Shown here: positions 1-7,803 of the stretch, one piece after another
How positions within the stretch are numbered: position 1 is the first letter of the stretch
Layout of the letters: each line of letters begins with the position of its first letter
Assembly: GCA_965214635.1 (NCBI GenBank)
Contig: OZ243964.1
Location: forward strand, 2,232,001-2,296,000
From: Bin90 sp965214635
GTDB taxonomy: Bacteria; Chloroflexota; Dehalococcoidia; Lucifugimonadales; JADFKI01
Direction of reading: 5' to 3'
Length of the DNA stretch: 64,000 nt
Program-made: the position numbers and the translations under genes
The notes under the pieces: model-generated
The model's input: only the letters and a program-made list of their open reading frames with translations
The model's database searches: none
Told to the model about the DNA's origin: nothing

Positions 1-57
1 AGAAGCCAAAAGTGTGCGGTTCTTGGACAGGTGTGCAGCGCCGATTGCGGGTTAGCG

Positions 58-2634
58 TCAGTGGCGCCTGCGCGACCAGCGCAGCCCGCCCAGTGCCCCC
101 AGAGGTGCAGCGATGAGCAGCATGTTGATCATCGCCGCACCGGCAGGTATGTCCGTAGATGGGGCGCAGCCTCCCGTGATCTCCGGCTCCGATGCGGGCG
201 GCGGCGTGGCAATCACGATTACCACTGTCGTATTATCCCCGGCGGGCGGCGGTGTCGCTTCATGCGATACCACTAGCACAATGGGCGTGGGAGACGGCGC
301 GGGCGTCGCAGGCGCTGCGGTCGCCGTTACCACGATGACCACCGGCGTGGGCGCATCTTGGGGCTGCGCCGGCGGGTCGGGCGGAACGACCAGCACGATG
401 GGCGTAGCGGTAGGCGGCGCAGGTGTGGGAGTTGCCGTTACCTCGATGACTATCGGGGTGTTGGTGGGCGCAGGCGTGTGGGGTTTAGGCGTAGCCACCA
501 CTATCTTGGGCGTAGCAGTAGGCGGCGCGGGTGTGGGAGTTGCCGTTACCTCGATGACTATCGGCGTGTTGGTGGGCGCAGGTGTGTGCGGTATAGGCGT
601 AGCCACAACTATCTTGGGTGTAGCGGTAGGCGGCGCAGGCGTGGGAGTTGCCGTTACCTCGATGACGATCGGGGTGTTGGTGGGTGCAAGCGTAGGCGTT
701 GCCGTAATAACGATCACGCTCGGCGTGCTGATGGGCGCAGGTGTGTGCGGTATAGGCGTCGCGACCACTACGCGTGGCGTAGCGGTAGGCGGTGCAGGCG
801 TGGGTGTGGGCGTAATAACGATTACGCGCGGTGTATTCGTGGGTGCAGGCGTGTGTGGTACAGGCGTAGCGACCACTATCTTGGGCGTAGCAGTAGGCGG
901 CGCAGGTGTGGGTGTGGGCGTAATGATAATGACGCTGGGCGTGTTGGTGGGCGCCGGCGTGTGTGGTACAGGCGTAGCGACCACTATCTTGGGCGTAGCA
1001 GTAGGCGGCGCCGGCGTGGGTGTGGGCGTAATGACCACGACTCTCGGTGCGCTGGTCGGCGTGTGCGTTGCGGTTACCACAATGATCACAGGCGTTTGAG
1101 TTGGCGTAGGCGTAAGCGTTGGAGTTCGCGTTGGCGTAGGCGTGCGTGTGGGGGTCTGTGTCGGCGTGGGTATTGGCGTGCGTGTTGGGGCAGGTCGTAG
1201 CCGGCTGCCGTGCTGCGGACCGAACTCCCACCATGTCGCCCGCCCGTCGCCATCTATGTCCACTTTCAGCAGGGGGAAATCGCGCGAGCTGCCAAAGTCC
1301 CACACATCGTCCGTGCCTGTGAAGTCGTCGCCGTCACCATCCGCGTTGTCGATGTCTATTTCCCAGTTCATATAGATGCCGGTGTAATCGGTGCGGAAAC
1401 GCATCTGCGCCGCAGTTTTGTCGCGTGCCCCCGGAGTGCGCAATTCGCCGCGGTTAATTTCGCCGTCGCTGTTTCTGTCGTCAGACGCCACGCTCACCAG
1501 CCCGCGTGATGCGTCTGAGTTCCAGTAGCTTTCGCTGATTGAGGCAGGGGCGATCCTCAAGCCGATCAGCCCGCCTATCAGAGTTTCGCCCGACACATAT
1601 CCTGTGGCATAGCTTGTTAGGATAGAGCCTCTGTTCTTGCCAACCAGCCCGCCGGCTTCACCTTCCGCAGACACAGTGTTCGCTGCATATGAGGCGATGA
1701 TTACGCCGCTGTTTACGCCGACCAGTCCACCCGCCACATATTCCTGCGCTTTCACCCTGCCAACTGCGTAGCTTGCGCTGATTGTTGCATCGATGAGGTT
1801 CTCCGCAACCAGCCCGCCCGCCTCGTTAAGCGCCTTGACGATGCTGGATGAGTAGCTGAATGTAATCGGCCCGTTGTTACTGCCCACCAGTCCACCTGCG
1901 GTCTCGTTGCCCCTGACTGATGCAGATGAGTGGCTTCTGACGATAGAGCCTTCGTTTCTCCCGACAAGCCCGCCTATCAGTTCTTCCCCAGACACTTCGC
2001 CCCCGGTGTAGCAGTCGCTGATTTCGCCAAGATTCCACCCGACGAGTCCGCCCACATTCTCATCGCCCGAGACGAATATGGTATTCAGCCCTACGCCCCG
2101 AATTACGCCGCTGTCGAGCGTCTTGCCGAACAAGCCGACATAGCTCCCTCCCTGTTGGTTTCTGAGTTTGATGAACAGGTTGGTGATGGTGTGTCCGTTG
2201 CCATCGAAGGTTGCGCTGAAACCGTTATCCTTGTCGCCGATGGGCGCTAATCCCTTCCCTCCGATGAGATTCCAATCCACCTTGCCGGTGGCGTAGTGTT
2301 TGGGGTTCTTGAAATTAAGGCTGCGTGTTAACTCATAGCCGATGCAGCCGTTGGCACAGCCCACACCGGGTCCGGCGATGGGGAAGGCTGCGGCGTAGGC
2401 GTCTGCATACTCCGGGGTGTCTGCCACGCCGTCGCCGTTCAGATCGTAGCGCACAGCGGCAAGCTGCTCGATAAAGACGATCTCCATAAGCCCGTCGCCG
2501 TCGGTGTCGTAATACTCTGTCAATTTCGTATCAGCGTTGGCGGATTGTAATCCCACCCAGCCGGCGAACGGCAACACCGCCACCAGAGCAAGGAGCGTCG
2601 AGATAAGAGCCTGCCGTAAGCGACGGTTTGCCAA
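58..2634 (-). CDS. Secreted GLUG-repeat protein with Thr/Pro-rich stalk and C-terminal membrane anchor
   Basis: Likely a surface-exposed protein of 858 residues. The start is a TTG at 2632-2634 with AGGAG nine bases upstream. Residues 1-34 form a signal peptide ending in SANA. Next come two calcium-loop-like segments (DTDGDGLMEI and DLNGDGVADT), then a run of GLUG-type motifs (GGLVGRNEGS, GGLVGSNNGP, GGLVAEN, GGLVGVNSG, GGLVGKNRGS) typical of secreted beta-helix-like proteins. A third DGDG loop (DIDGDGRATWWEFG) leads into about 300 residues of Thr/Pro-rich 36-residue repeats. The C terminus is a hydrophobic helix followed by RWSRRRH, a cytoplasmic stop-transfer anchor without an obvious LPXTG. 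GLUG modules and TPTP stalks are known from large secreted bacterial proteins. The ligand is unknown; cell-surface display is inferred. Confidence 0.85.
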   Translation of the reverse strand: MANRRLRQALISTLLALVAVLPFAGWVGLQSANADTKLTEYYDTDGDGLMEIVFIEQLAAVRYDLNGDGVADTPEYADAYAAAFPIAGPGVGCANGCIGYELTRSLNFKNPKHYATGKVDWNLIGGKGLAPIGDKDNGFSATFDGNGHTITNLFIKLRNQQGGSYVGLFGKTLDSGVIRGVGLNTIFVSGDENVGGLVGWNLGEISDCYTGGEVSGEELIGGLVGRNEGSIVRSHSSASVRGNETAGGLVGSNNGPITFSYSSSIVKALNEAGGLVAENLIDATISASYAVGRVKAQEYVAGGLVGVNSGVIIASYAANTVSAEGEAGGLVGKNRGSILTSYATGYVSGETLIGGLIGLRIAPASISESYWNSDASRGLVSVASDDRNSDGEINRGELRTPGARDKTAAQMRFRTDYTGIYMNWEIDIDNADGDGDDFTGTDDVWDFGSSRDFPLLKVDIDGDGRATWWEFGPQHGSRLRPAPTRTPIPTPTQTPTRTPTPTRTPTLTPTPTQTPVIIVVTATHTPTSAPRVVVITPTPTPAPPTATPKIVVATPVPHTPAPTNTPSVIIITPTPTPAPPTATPKIVVATPVPHTPAPTNTPRVIVITPTPTPAPPTATPRVVVATPIPHTPAPISTPSVIVITATPTLAPTNTPIVIEVTATPTPAPPTATPKIVVATPIPHTPAPTNTPIVIEVTATPTPAPPTATPKIVVATPKPHTPAPTNTPIVIEVTATPTPAPPTATPIVLVVPPDPPAQPQDAPTPVVIVVTATAAPATPAPSPTPIVLVVSHEATPPPAGDNTTVVIVIATPPPASEPEITGGCAPSTDIPAGAAMINMLLIAAPLGALGGLRWSRRRH
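380..1070 (-). repeat. Tandem 108-nt (36-residue) Thr/Pro coding repeats
   Basis: About six imperfect copies of a 36-residue unit. Each contains TPAPTNTP, a beta-prone IVIEVTATPTPAPP-type segment and TPKIVVATPIPH. The repeats form the stalk of the GLUG-repeat protein. Copies differ mainly at the ATP(V/I/K)PH and V(I/V)(I/E)(I/V) positions. One copy is shortened. The high identity between units suggests recent slippage or unequal recombination. Confidence 0.85.
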
Positions 2635-2662
2635 CAGACTATGCTCCTTGCCTTATGTAGGG

Positions 2663-2692
2663 TTTACACTTGGTTACTCTTGTGAGTGTCAA
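2663..2692 (-). promoter_or_regulatory. Sigma70-type promoter for the GLUG-repeat gene
   Basis: On the minus strand a perfect -35 TTGACA (2687-2692) is followed after 18 bases by TGTAAA (2663-2668), a 4/6 match to the -10 consensus. It lies about 30 bases upstream of the TTG start, so the leader is short. The layout resembles the TTGACN-N18 promoters of the two cadherin-like genes in this window. Confidence 0.5.
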
Positions 2693-3143
2693 AAGCATAT
2701 CGCAAATGTACAGTTTCATCCACATATGCGGCATGTGGGCAAATGGGACAGGTATATCGACACTGTTTTTTAAGAGAGCGAAAAGCCGTTAAGTGCATTA
2801 TGCAGCCCAGATCCTACTAGGCTTTCCCCGATTAAGAAAGGCTGTTGTGGAACTAGAGTTTGCGTCTTTTGCGTCTGACTTGGCGGATGCTGCGCAGTTG
2901 GCGACAGCATCAGTGCCCCTAAATTGCGCATGGCTTCCAACCCACCCCTGCATGTGAGAGTCCCAGCGGATGGCGCTCATCTGCTCTATTACTAGGCAGG
3001 CCTAATGAGTCCATATTAAGACCATCGCGAGCAGCAGTTCATCCGCTAGGACTGTGAGTTATACGCCGGAGAACCCTCCCCCTCATCCCGAGACATCGTT
3101 TTGGGAGGGGCTTCCGATGCGTTATCGGGCTAGGCGATTGAGC
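2693..3143. other. Intergenic region, no gene recognised
   Basis: About 450 bases between the start of the GLUG-repeat gene and the end of the amidase gene. Short open frames here lack ribosome binding sites and recognisable composition. A loose CCCTCCC/GGGAGGG pairing near 3072-3107 could form a long-loop hairpin downstream of the amidase gene, but there is no T-tract. Confidence 0.5.
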
Positions 3144-4541
3144 TTACAGGGGCGGGCGCTGCCAGCCGCCTAGTGCGCCTTCTATGTGCTGCGCTGCCGC
3201 AAGCGACACATCCTCGCGCCACGGGCGGGCGACTACCTGCACACCGATGGGCAAGCCGTCGGGCGATGTGCCGGCGCGCACCACGGTGGATGGCCAGCCA
3301 GTGATGTTGTATGTGCCGGTGTAGCTCATGCCGCGCTGGTTTTCGTCTTTAAGCGATTCGCCGTGTTCCAGCGCAGGGAACGCCGCCACCGGACAGACTA
3401 TCGCGTCGTACTGCTGCACGAAGCCCAGCATGGCGCTGCGGAAGGCGTCCACATCTTCCAGCATCGCCGTGAACTCATCCACAGACACCATGTCCGCGTC
3501 CGCCTGCTCTAATCGGCGCGTCAGCCAAGGATGCGACTCGGTCGTCCCCCACTTTGCCAGCAGCCGACGCGTCCAAGCCCTGCCGTCGCCGCCTGATAGC
3601 TTGTTGGATATGTCTGGGTTTTCGGCGATGATGGCAGGAACATCCTCTGTGAGGGATGCGCCTGCGTCGGCGAGCGCATCGGCGGCGGAGCGCACGGCGG
3701 CTATCGTCTCTGGCGTGGGAGTGCGCAGGCCGTTGTCTGTGTAGAAGCAGACGCGCAGGCTCGACAAGTCCACATCGGCGGGGTCGCCAAGCGGCACGGG
3801 CGCGATGAACGGGTCGCTCCAGTCGGGGCCGGCGATAATGGACAAGATGAGCGTGAGGTCTTCCACATAGCGCGCCATAGGGCCGTTCTGTGTCAGCGAA
3901 TCCACTGGCCCCATGCTGTGGGGCACGATGTGCCCGGTGCGTGGGACGCGCCCAGAGTTGGGCTTCAAGCCTGCGATGCCGCAGAAGTGCGCCGGGTAGC
4001 GCACGCTGCCACCGGTGTCGCTGCCGATGTCAAACGCAGCGCCGCCGACGGACACGATAGCGCCTGCGCCGCCGCTGCTGCCGCCTGTGGTGCGGGTCTG
4101 GTCGAATGGGTTGTTAGTCTGCCCATAGACGAGGTTGTTCGTCTCGCCTGCAAGCGTGAGTTCGGGCGTGTTCGTCTTGCCGAGCAGGATAGCGCCCGCA
4201 GCACGCAGCCGAGCCGCTACGGTGGCGTCCGCATCGGGGACGAACTCAGCGCGTCCCAGCGTGCCCCCTGTGGTAACGATGCCTTCGGTGTCGATGGAGT
4301 CTTTGAGCGTGAATGGGACGCCGTGCAGCGCGCCATTGCTCTCGCCGCGTGCGAGCGCAGCATCGGCGTCGGCGGCTTCGGCGCGCGCCCTGTCCGCCGC
4401 AAGCTGCACCACGGCGTTTAGGGCGGGGTTTACCTCGTCGATGCGCGCCAGATGTGCATCCACGACCTCCACCGCCGAGACCTGCTTGTCCTGAATCGCC
4501 TGCGCTATGGATTTGGCTGATGCATAGATGATGTCGTTCAT
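3144..4541 (-). CDS. Amidase (amidase-signature family)
   Basis: An amidase-signature hydrolase of 465 residues, a normal length for the family. The Ser-cisSer-Lys triad is visible: Lys80 in VPFTLKDSID, Ser155/156 in TGGSSGGAG and nucleophile Ser179 in SDTGGSVRYPAHFCG. Such enzymes hydrolyse carboxamides to acid and ammonia in the cytoplasm; no signal peptide is present. The ATG at 4539-4541 has AGGAGG six bases upstream. The gene stands alone, with no gatB or gatC beside it, so a catabolic or detoxifying amidase is more likely than a tRNA amidotransferase subunit. A second amidase-signature gene (gatA-like, 43118-44542) is elsewhere in the window. The substrate cannot be read from the sequence. 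Confidence 0.9.
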   Translation of the reverse strand: MNDIIYASAKSIAQAIQDKQVSAVEVVDAHLARIDEVNPALNAVVQLAADRARAEAADADAALARGESNGALHGVPFTLKDSIDTEGIVTTGGTLGRAEFVPDADATVAARLRAAGAILLGKTNTPELTLAGETNNLVYGQTNNPFDQTRTTGGSSGGAGAIVSVGGAAFDIGSDTGGSVRYPAHFCGIAGLKPNSGRVPRTGHIVPHSMGPVDSLTQNGPMARYVEDLTLILSIIAGPDWSDPFIAPVPLGDPADVDLSSLRVCFYTDNGLRTPTPETIAAVRSAADALADAGASLTEDVPAIIAENPDISNKLSGGDGRAWTRRLLAKWGTTESHPWLTRRLEQADADMVSVDEFTAMLEDVDAFRSAMLGFVQQYDAIVCPVAAFPALEHGESLKDENQRGMSYTGTYNITGWPSTVVRAGTSPDGLPIGVQVVARPWREDVSLAAAQHIEGALGGWQRPPL

Positions 4542-4671
4542 CGGTATCCTCCTATCACTCTATCTCGCTCTATCGTTTGGGAGTAGTGGCCGGTCGGTTC
4601 GTCAATCGGTTGGTCTTACGATCGATAGATTGCACGGAAATGGCTGTGGTTGGGTTTGTCCCCGCCCTCCC

Positions 4672-5985
4672 CTAAAACACATCGGCGTACATCATATCAG
4701 CGTAGGTTTCGCGGCGGCGGATTAGGCGCGCGTCGCCGTCTTTTGCGATTACGATGGCGGGGCGACCGTTGAGGTTGTAGTTGCTCGCCATAGAGGGGGC
4801 GTAGGCGCCTGACGATGGGATGGCGATGATGTCGCCCGGCGCCACTGTTGGCAGCATGATGTCGCGCACCAACACATCGCCCGACTCGCAGTATTTGCCC
4901 GCAAGCGTAACCACCTCGCCGGGCGGAGCGGACATCCTGCTTGCGACCACCGCCTCGTACTCCGAGCCGTAGATGGCGGGACGGATGTTGTCGCCCATGC
5001 CGCCGTCTAGCGACACATACTTGCGCACGCCGGGGATGTGCTTGATGCCGCCGACGGTGTAGAGCGCCACGCCTGCGCGCCCCACGATGGAGCGCCCCGG
5101 CTCCACCACCAGCTGCGGCGTGCCGAAGCCCAACTCTTCGCAGAGCGCCGTGGTCTTGGCGGCGATAACCTCGGCATAGTCGGCGATGGGCGGCGGCGGC
5201 TCGGCTCGCAGATAGCCGATGGCGAACCCACCACCCGGGCTGAACTGCGCGAGCCGCAGCCCCTCTTCCTTGAACTGTGCCAAGAAATTGAGCACCACAT
5301 CCACGCCGAGCGCATATGGCTCAATCTCGAAAATGGGCGACCCGAGGTGAAAGTGGATGCCGATGAGGTCGAGGTTATCGGCGGCAATCGCCTGACGGAC
5401 TGCTTTGGCTGCATCGCCGGTCTCGATGGAGAAGCCGAACTTGCTGTCGAGGATGCCGGTTGTGGTGGCGGCATGCGTGTGCGGGTCCACCCCGGGAGAC
5501 AGGCGCAGCATTATCTCTTGGCGCACGCCACGCCGCCCTGCTATGGCGTCCAAGACCGCTAGCTCGTGGAAGCTGTCCACGACTATCTGACCGATGCCAT
5601 AATCCAGGGCGAACTCCAGCTCATCCGGCGTCTTGTTGTTGCCGTGGAAGTAGATCCTCTCGGGCGGAAAATCGGCGGCGCGTGCAACGGCAAGCTCGCC
5701 GCCCGACACCACATCCAGCCCCAAGCCCTCTTCTGCGACGATACGAGCGATGGCAGGGTTGACGAACGCCTTGGACGCATACGCCACTAGGCTGTTGGGG
5801 TAGCGCTGCCCGAACTCCGCCACGAACTCGCGGCACATCCCGCGCAGGGTGTCGTCGTCGAACACATACAGCGGCGTGCCGAACTCTGCCGCCAACTCCG
5901 TCGCATCGCAGCCGCCCAGCGTTAAGTGGTCGCGCTCGTTCACGACTGCGGTGAACGGGAATAGGTCGATGTTCTCAAATGTCAT
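4672..5985 (-). CDS. lysA: Diaminopimelate decarboxylase
   Basis: Catalyses PLP-dependent decarboxylation of meso-diaminopimelate to L-lysine, the last lysine-biosynthesis step. The fold-type III barrel shows the PLP lysine near residue 72 (VAYASKAF; YAxKAN is usual), the phosphate-binding SPGGGFAIGY, the EPGRSIVG segment and the active-site Cys in KYCESGDVL, followed by a C-terminal beta domain. I place the start at the ATG at 5983-5985 (MTFENIDLF), because GAGGAG lies six bases upstream. An in-frame ATG at 6012 would add nine residues but would put that Shine-Dalgarno inside the coding region. Length is 437 residues, usual for LysA. HFHLGSP and SFHEL segments also fit the family. Related ornithine/arginine decarboxylases are less likely given the CESGD motif. 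Confidence 0.93.
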   Translation of the reverse strand: MTFENIDLFPFTAVVNERDHLTLGGCDATELAAEFGTPLYVFDDDTLRGMCREFVAEFGQRYPNSLVAYASKAFVNPAIARIVAEEGLGLDVVSGGELAVARAADFPPERIYFHGNNKTPDELEFALDYGIGQIVVDSFHELAVLDAIAGRRGVRQEIMLRLSPGVDPHTHAATTTGILDSKFGFSIETGDAAKAVRQAIAADNLDLIGIHFHLGSPIFEIEPYALGVDVVLNFLAQFKEEGLRLAQFSPGGGFAIGYLRAEPPPPIADYAEVIAAKTTALCEELGFGTPQLVVEPGRSIVGRAGVALYTVGGIKHIPGVRKYVSLDGGMGDNIRPAIYGSEYEAVVASRMSAPPGEVVTLAGKYCESGDVLVRDIMLPTVAPGDIIAIPSSGAYAPSMASNYNLNGRPAIVIAKDGDARLIRRRETYADMMYADVF

Positions 5986-6110
5986 CGGTTGCTCCTCAAA
6001 GAACTTGTGCAAGGCGGCGCTTACAACACAGCGGTGGCATTAGTACGCCTTGATGTTACATCAGGTCTTCATGTCTTGTCGGGGCTGATAGTACGCAGGC
6101 ACATCGCGGC

Positions 6111-6794
6111 TCAATCTACGATATGGGCGTCTATGCCCAGCGCTCGGGGCAGCTGTGCCGCGCTGTCCAGATAGCCGAGTGGCGCATAGCGACAGAACGC
6201 CTTGCGCGGTGTTACGCCGCTGAGCGCAGCCGCAAACGGGACGCTAGCGCGCTGCGCAGTCTCCGCATCCACCACGCTGTCGCCCACATACAGGCAGCGC
6301 GTCGCATCGCCGCCGAGCGCTGATACGGCACGCATCAGCCCCGTTGGATCCGGCTTGAGCGTCTCCACATCCTCGCCGCCCACAATCACCGCGATGTGTT
6401 CATACAGCCCGTCTCGCCGCAGTATCGCCTCTATGCGGCGGCGGTACTTGGACGACACTATGCCTATCCGGATGTGCCGTTGTCGAAGTGCGTTCACCAG
6501 CTGGGGCACGAAGCCGTACATCTCGGTGGCATCGTGCATCACCACATCGGCGCGCTGTATGAACAGACGCGTGAACTCTGACGCGCGCTCGGGCTGCCGT
6601 CCCTCGCCAAGCACGGCAAATGTGCGTTCCAGCGACATCCCGATGGTATGGCGGATGGCGTGGTCGGACGCCTCAGGCAGCCCCAGTCGGCGCAGCGCAA
6701 AGTTGGCGCACTCTATTATGCCCGGGGACGAGTCGGCAAGCGTGTAGTCGAAGTCGAATATCACGCCGCTAATGTCTAGTGCGCTGATGCTCAT
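6111..6794 (-). CDS. HAD-family hydrolase, phosphoglycolate-phosphatase-like
   Basis: A 227-residue haloacid-dehalogenase-superfamily phosphatase. Motif I is DFDYTLADSS with nucleophile Asp14 and acid/base Asp16. Motif II is the Ser in GIVSSKYRRR, followed by a Lys in LKPDPTG. Motif III is YVGDSVVDAETAQRA. The helical cap after motif I and the GDS...A ending match the Gph/PpaX group, which removes phosphate from small sugar phosphates such as 2-phosphoglycolate or from pyrophosphate. Substrate is not determinable. The ATG overlaps the upstream HAD gene stop by four bases (ATGA), so the two are probably translationally coupled. Confidence 0.85.
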   Translation of the reverse strand: MSISALDISGVIFDFDYTLADSSPGIIECANFALRRLGLPEASDHAIRHTIGMSLERTFAVLGEGRQPERASEFTRLFIQRADVVMHDATEMYGFVPQLVNALRQRHIRIGIVSSKYRRRIEAILRRDGLYEHIAVIVGGEDVETLKPDPTGLMRAVSALGGDATRCLYVGDSVVDAETAQRASVPFAAALSGVTPRKAFCRYAPLGYLDSAAQLPRALGIDAHIVD

Positions 6795-7498
6795 AGCCCC
6801 ATCAGCTCTGCGAGGGTGTTCAAGTCGGGGACTTCTAGGTCTGCGCCGGACGCACCGCCTATCGGGTTGCCCGATGCGCCGGTGTTCCTGCCCGTCCCTG
6901 CGCTGCGGTTCACCCAGACTGTGCTCATCCCAAACGCCTTTGCCGGTACGATGTCCAGCTTGACACTCTCAGCCACATGCAGCACGCGCGCTTTCGGTGC
7001 GCCGATGCGCTCTATGGCGAGGGCGAAGTTGTTCTGCGAGGGCTTGTACGAGCCTGCCTGCTCCGCTGTTATCACATCATCGAACTCCACGCCCAGCGTC
7101 CGTTGGGTGCCTGCGAACAGGTCATCGTCCACATTGGAAACGATGCAAAGCTTGTATCGGGTTTTGAGGCGGTGCAGCGCATCCACCGTGTCAGCGAAGG
7201 GCTGCCACCCGCCGAGCGATTCGGCGAGACATTCGGCTTCGGACTGCGAGGGCGTGAAGCCTAGCCTTTCGCAGATGGCGTGCGCAGTGGCGCGCAGCAC
7301 TTGGCGATACTTGCGATACTCGCCGGACTTGCCCTGCACCTCGTGCTCTGCGTAAAGACGCAGCAGCACATCATCGTCTACGCTGACGCCGTGCGCCGCC
7401 ATAACCGGCCTGAGTGCGCGGGTTATGCCCGCTTCCCAGTCTATTAGCGTGCCGTAGCAGTCGAATGTCAGCGCTTCGTAATCGTTAAAGTTCAGCAT
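6791..7498 (-). CDS. HAD-family hydrolase, haloacid-dehalogenase type II-like
   Basis: A 235-residue HAD hydrolase. Motif I is LTFDCYGTLIDWEAG with nucleophile Asp13; the FDxYGTL form is characteristic of L-2-haloacid dehalogenases and their close relatives rather than of the Gph group. Motif II is IVSNVDDDL, the conserved Lys is in GSYKPSQNNF, and the last motif is VAESVKLDIVPAKAFGMSTVWVNR. The expected GDS/N of motif III is AES here, an unusual variant. The neighbouring HAD gene starts within its stop codon. Either dehalogenase or phosphatase activity is possible; the Trp and aromatic cap residues needed to separate them cannot be judged by eye. Confidence 0.82.
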   Translation of the reverse strand: MLNFNDYEALTFDCYGTLIDWEAGITRALRPVMAAHGVSVDDDVLLRLYAEHEVQGKSGEYRKYRQVLRATAHAICERLGFTPSQSEAECLAESLGGWQPFADTVDALHRLKTRYKLCIVSNVDDDLFAGTQRTLGVEFDDVITAEQAGSYKPSQNNFALAIERIGAPKARVLHVAESVKLDIVPAKAFGMSTVWVNRSAGTGRNTGASGNPIGGASGADLEVPDLNTLAELMGL

Positions 7499-7803
7499 AT
7501 TTTGTCCAACTGTCCAATCGTCTAACTGTCCAATCTTTATGGTGTAGCCTTGTCAGCATCGGAACGGGGTCGCCGATGTGTTTCCCCAAATTCGGCACTG
7601 CCCATCCACTCGAATTCTGATGGTTCGTTTATATCGCAACAAGCGCCACATGCGCAACTTTATTCTCGCCATAGAGCAAGACGCACAGATGCACGAGGAC
7701 ATATGATTTGCAGCGGGTCGGTCGATGCGGGGTGTGGAAGGCGTGGAAGCGGGAGCGCTAATGCGGATGCGGTGGTGCGGTGGCGTTGTCTGCGCTCGCA
7801 CGC
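7499..7803. other. Intergenic region with short direct repeats, no gene
   Basis: About 305 bases. Bases 7500-7535, directly before the HAD gene start, consist of 8-nt-period words (GTCCAACT / GTCCAATC on the plus strand). I see no gene in the rest. The frames that cross it have atypical composition and no ribosome binding site. Confidence 0.5.

Noticed and set aside
113..1200. Long plus-strand open frames opposite the Thr/Pro repeats
   Set aside because: Val/Gly- and Arg/Gly-rich shadows of the 108-nt repeats of the minus-strand GLUG-repeat gene; no start signal or family resemblance.
2798..2980. 60-residue minus-strand frame in the first intergenic region
   Set aside because: No Shine-Dalgarno and no recognisable motif.
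3064..3107. Terminator after the amidase gene
   Set aside because: CCCTCCC/GGGAGGG pairing has a long loop and no T-tract.
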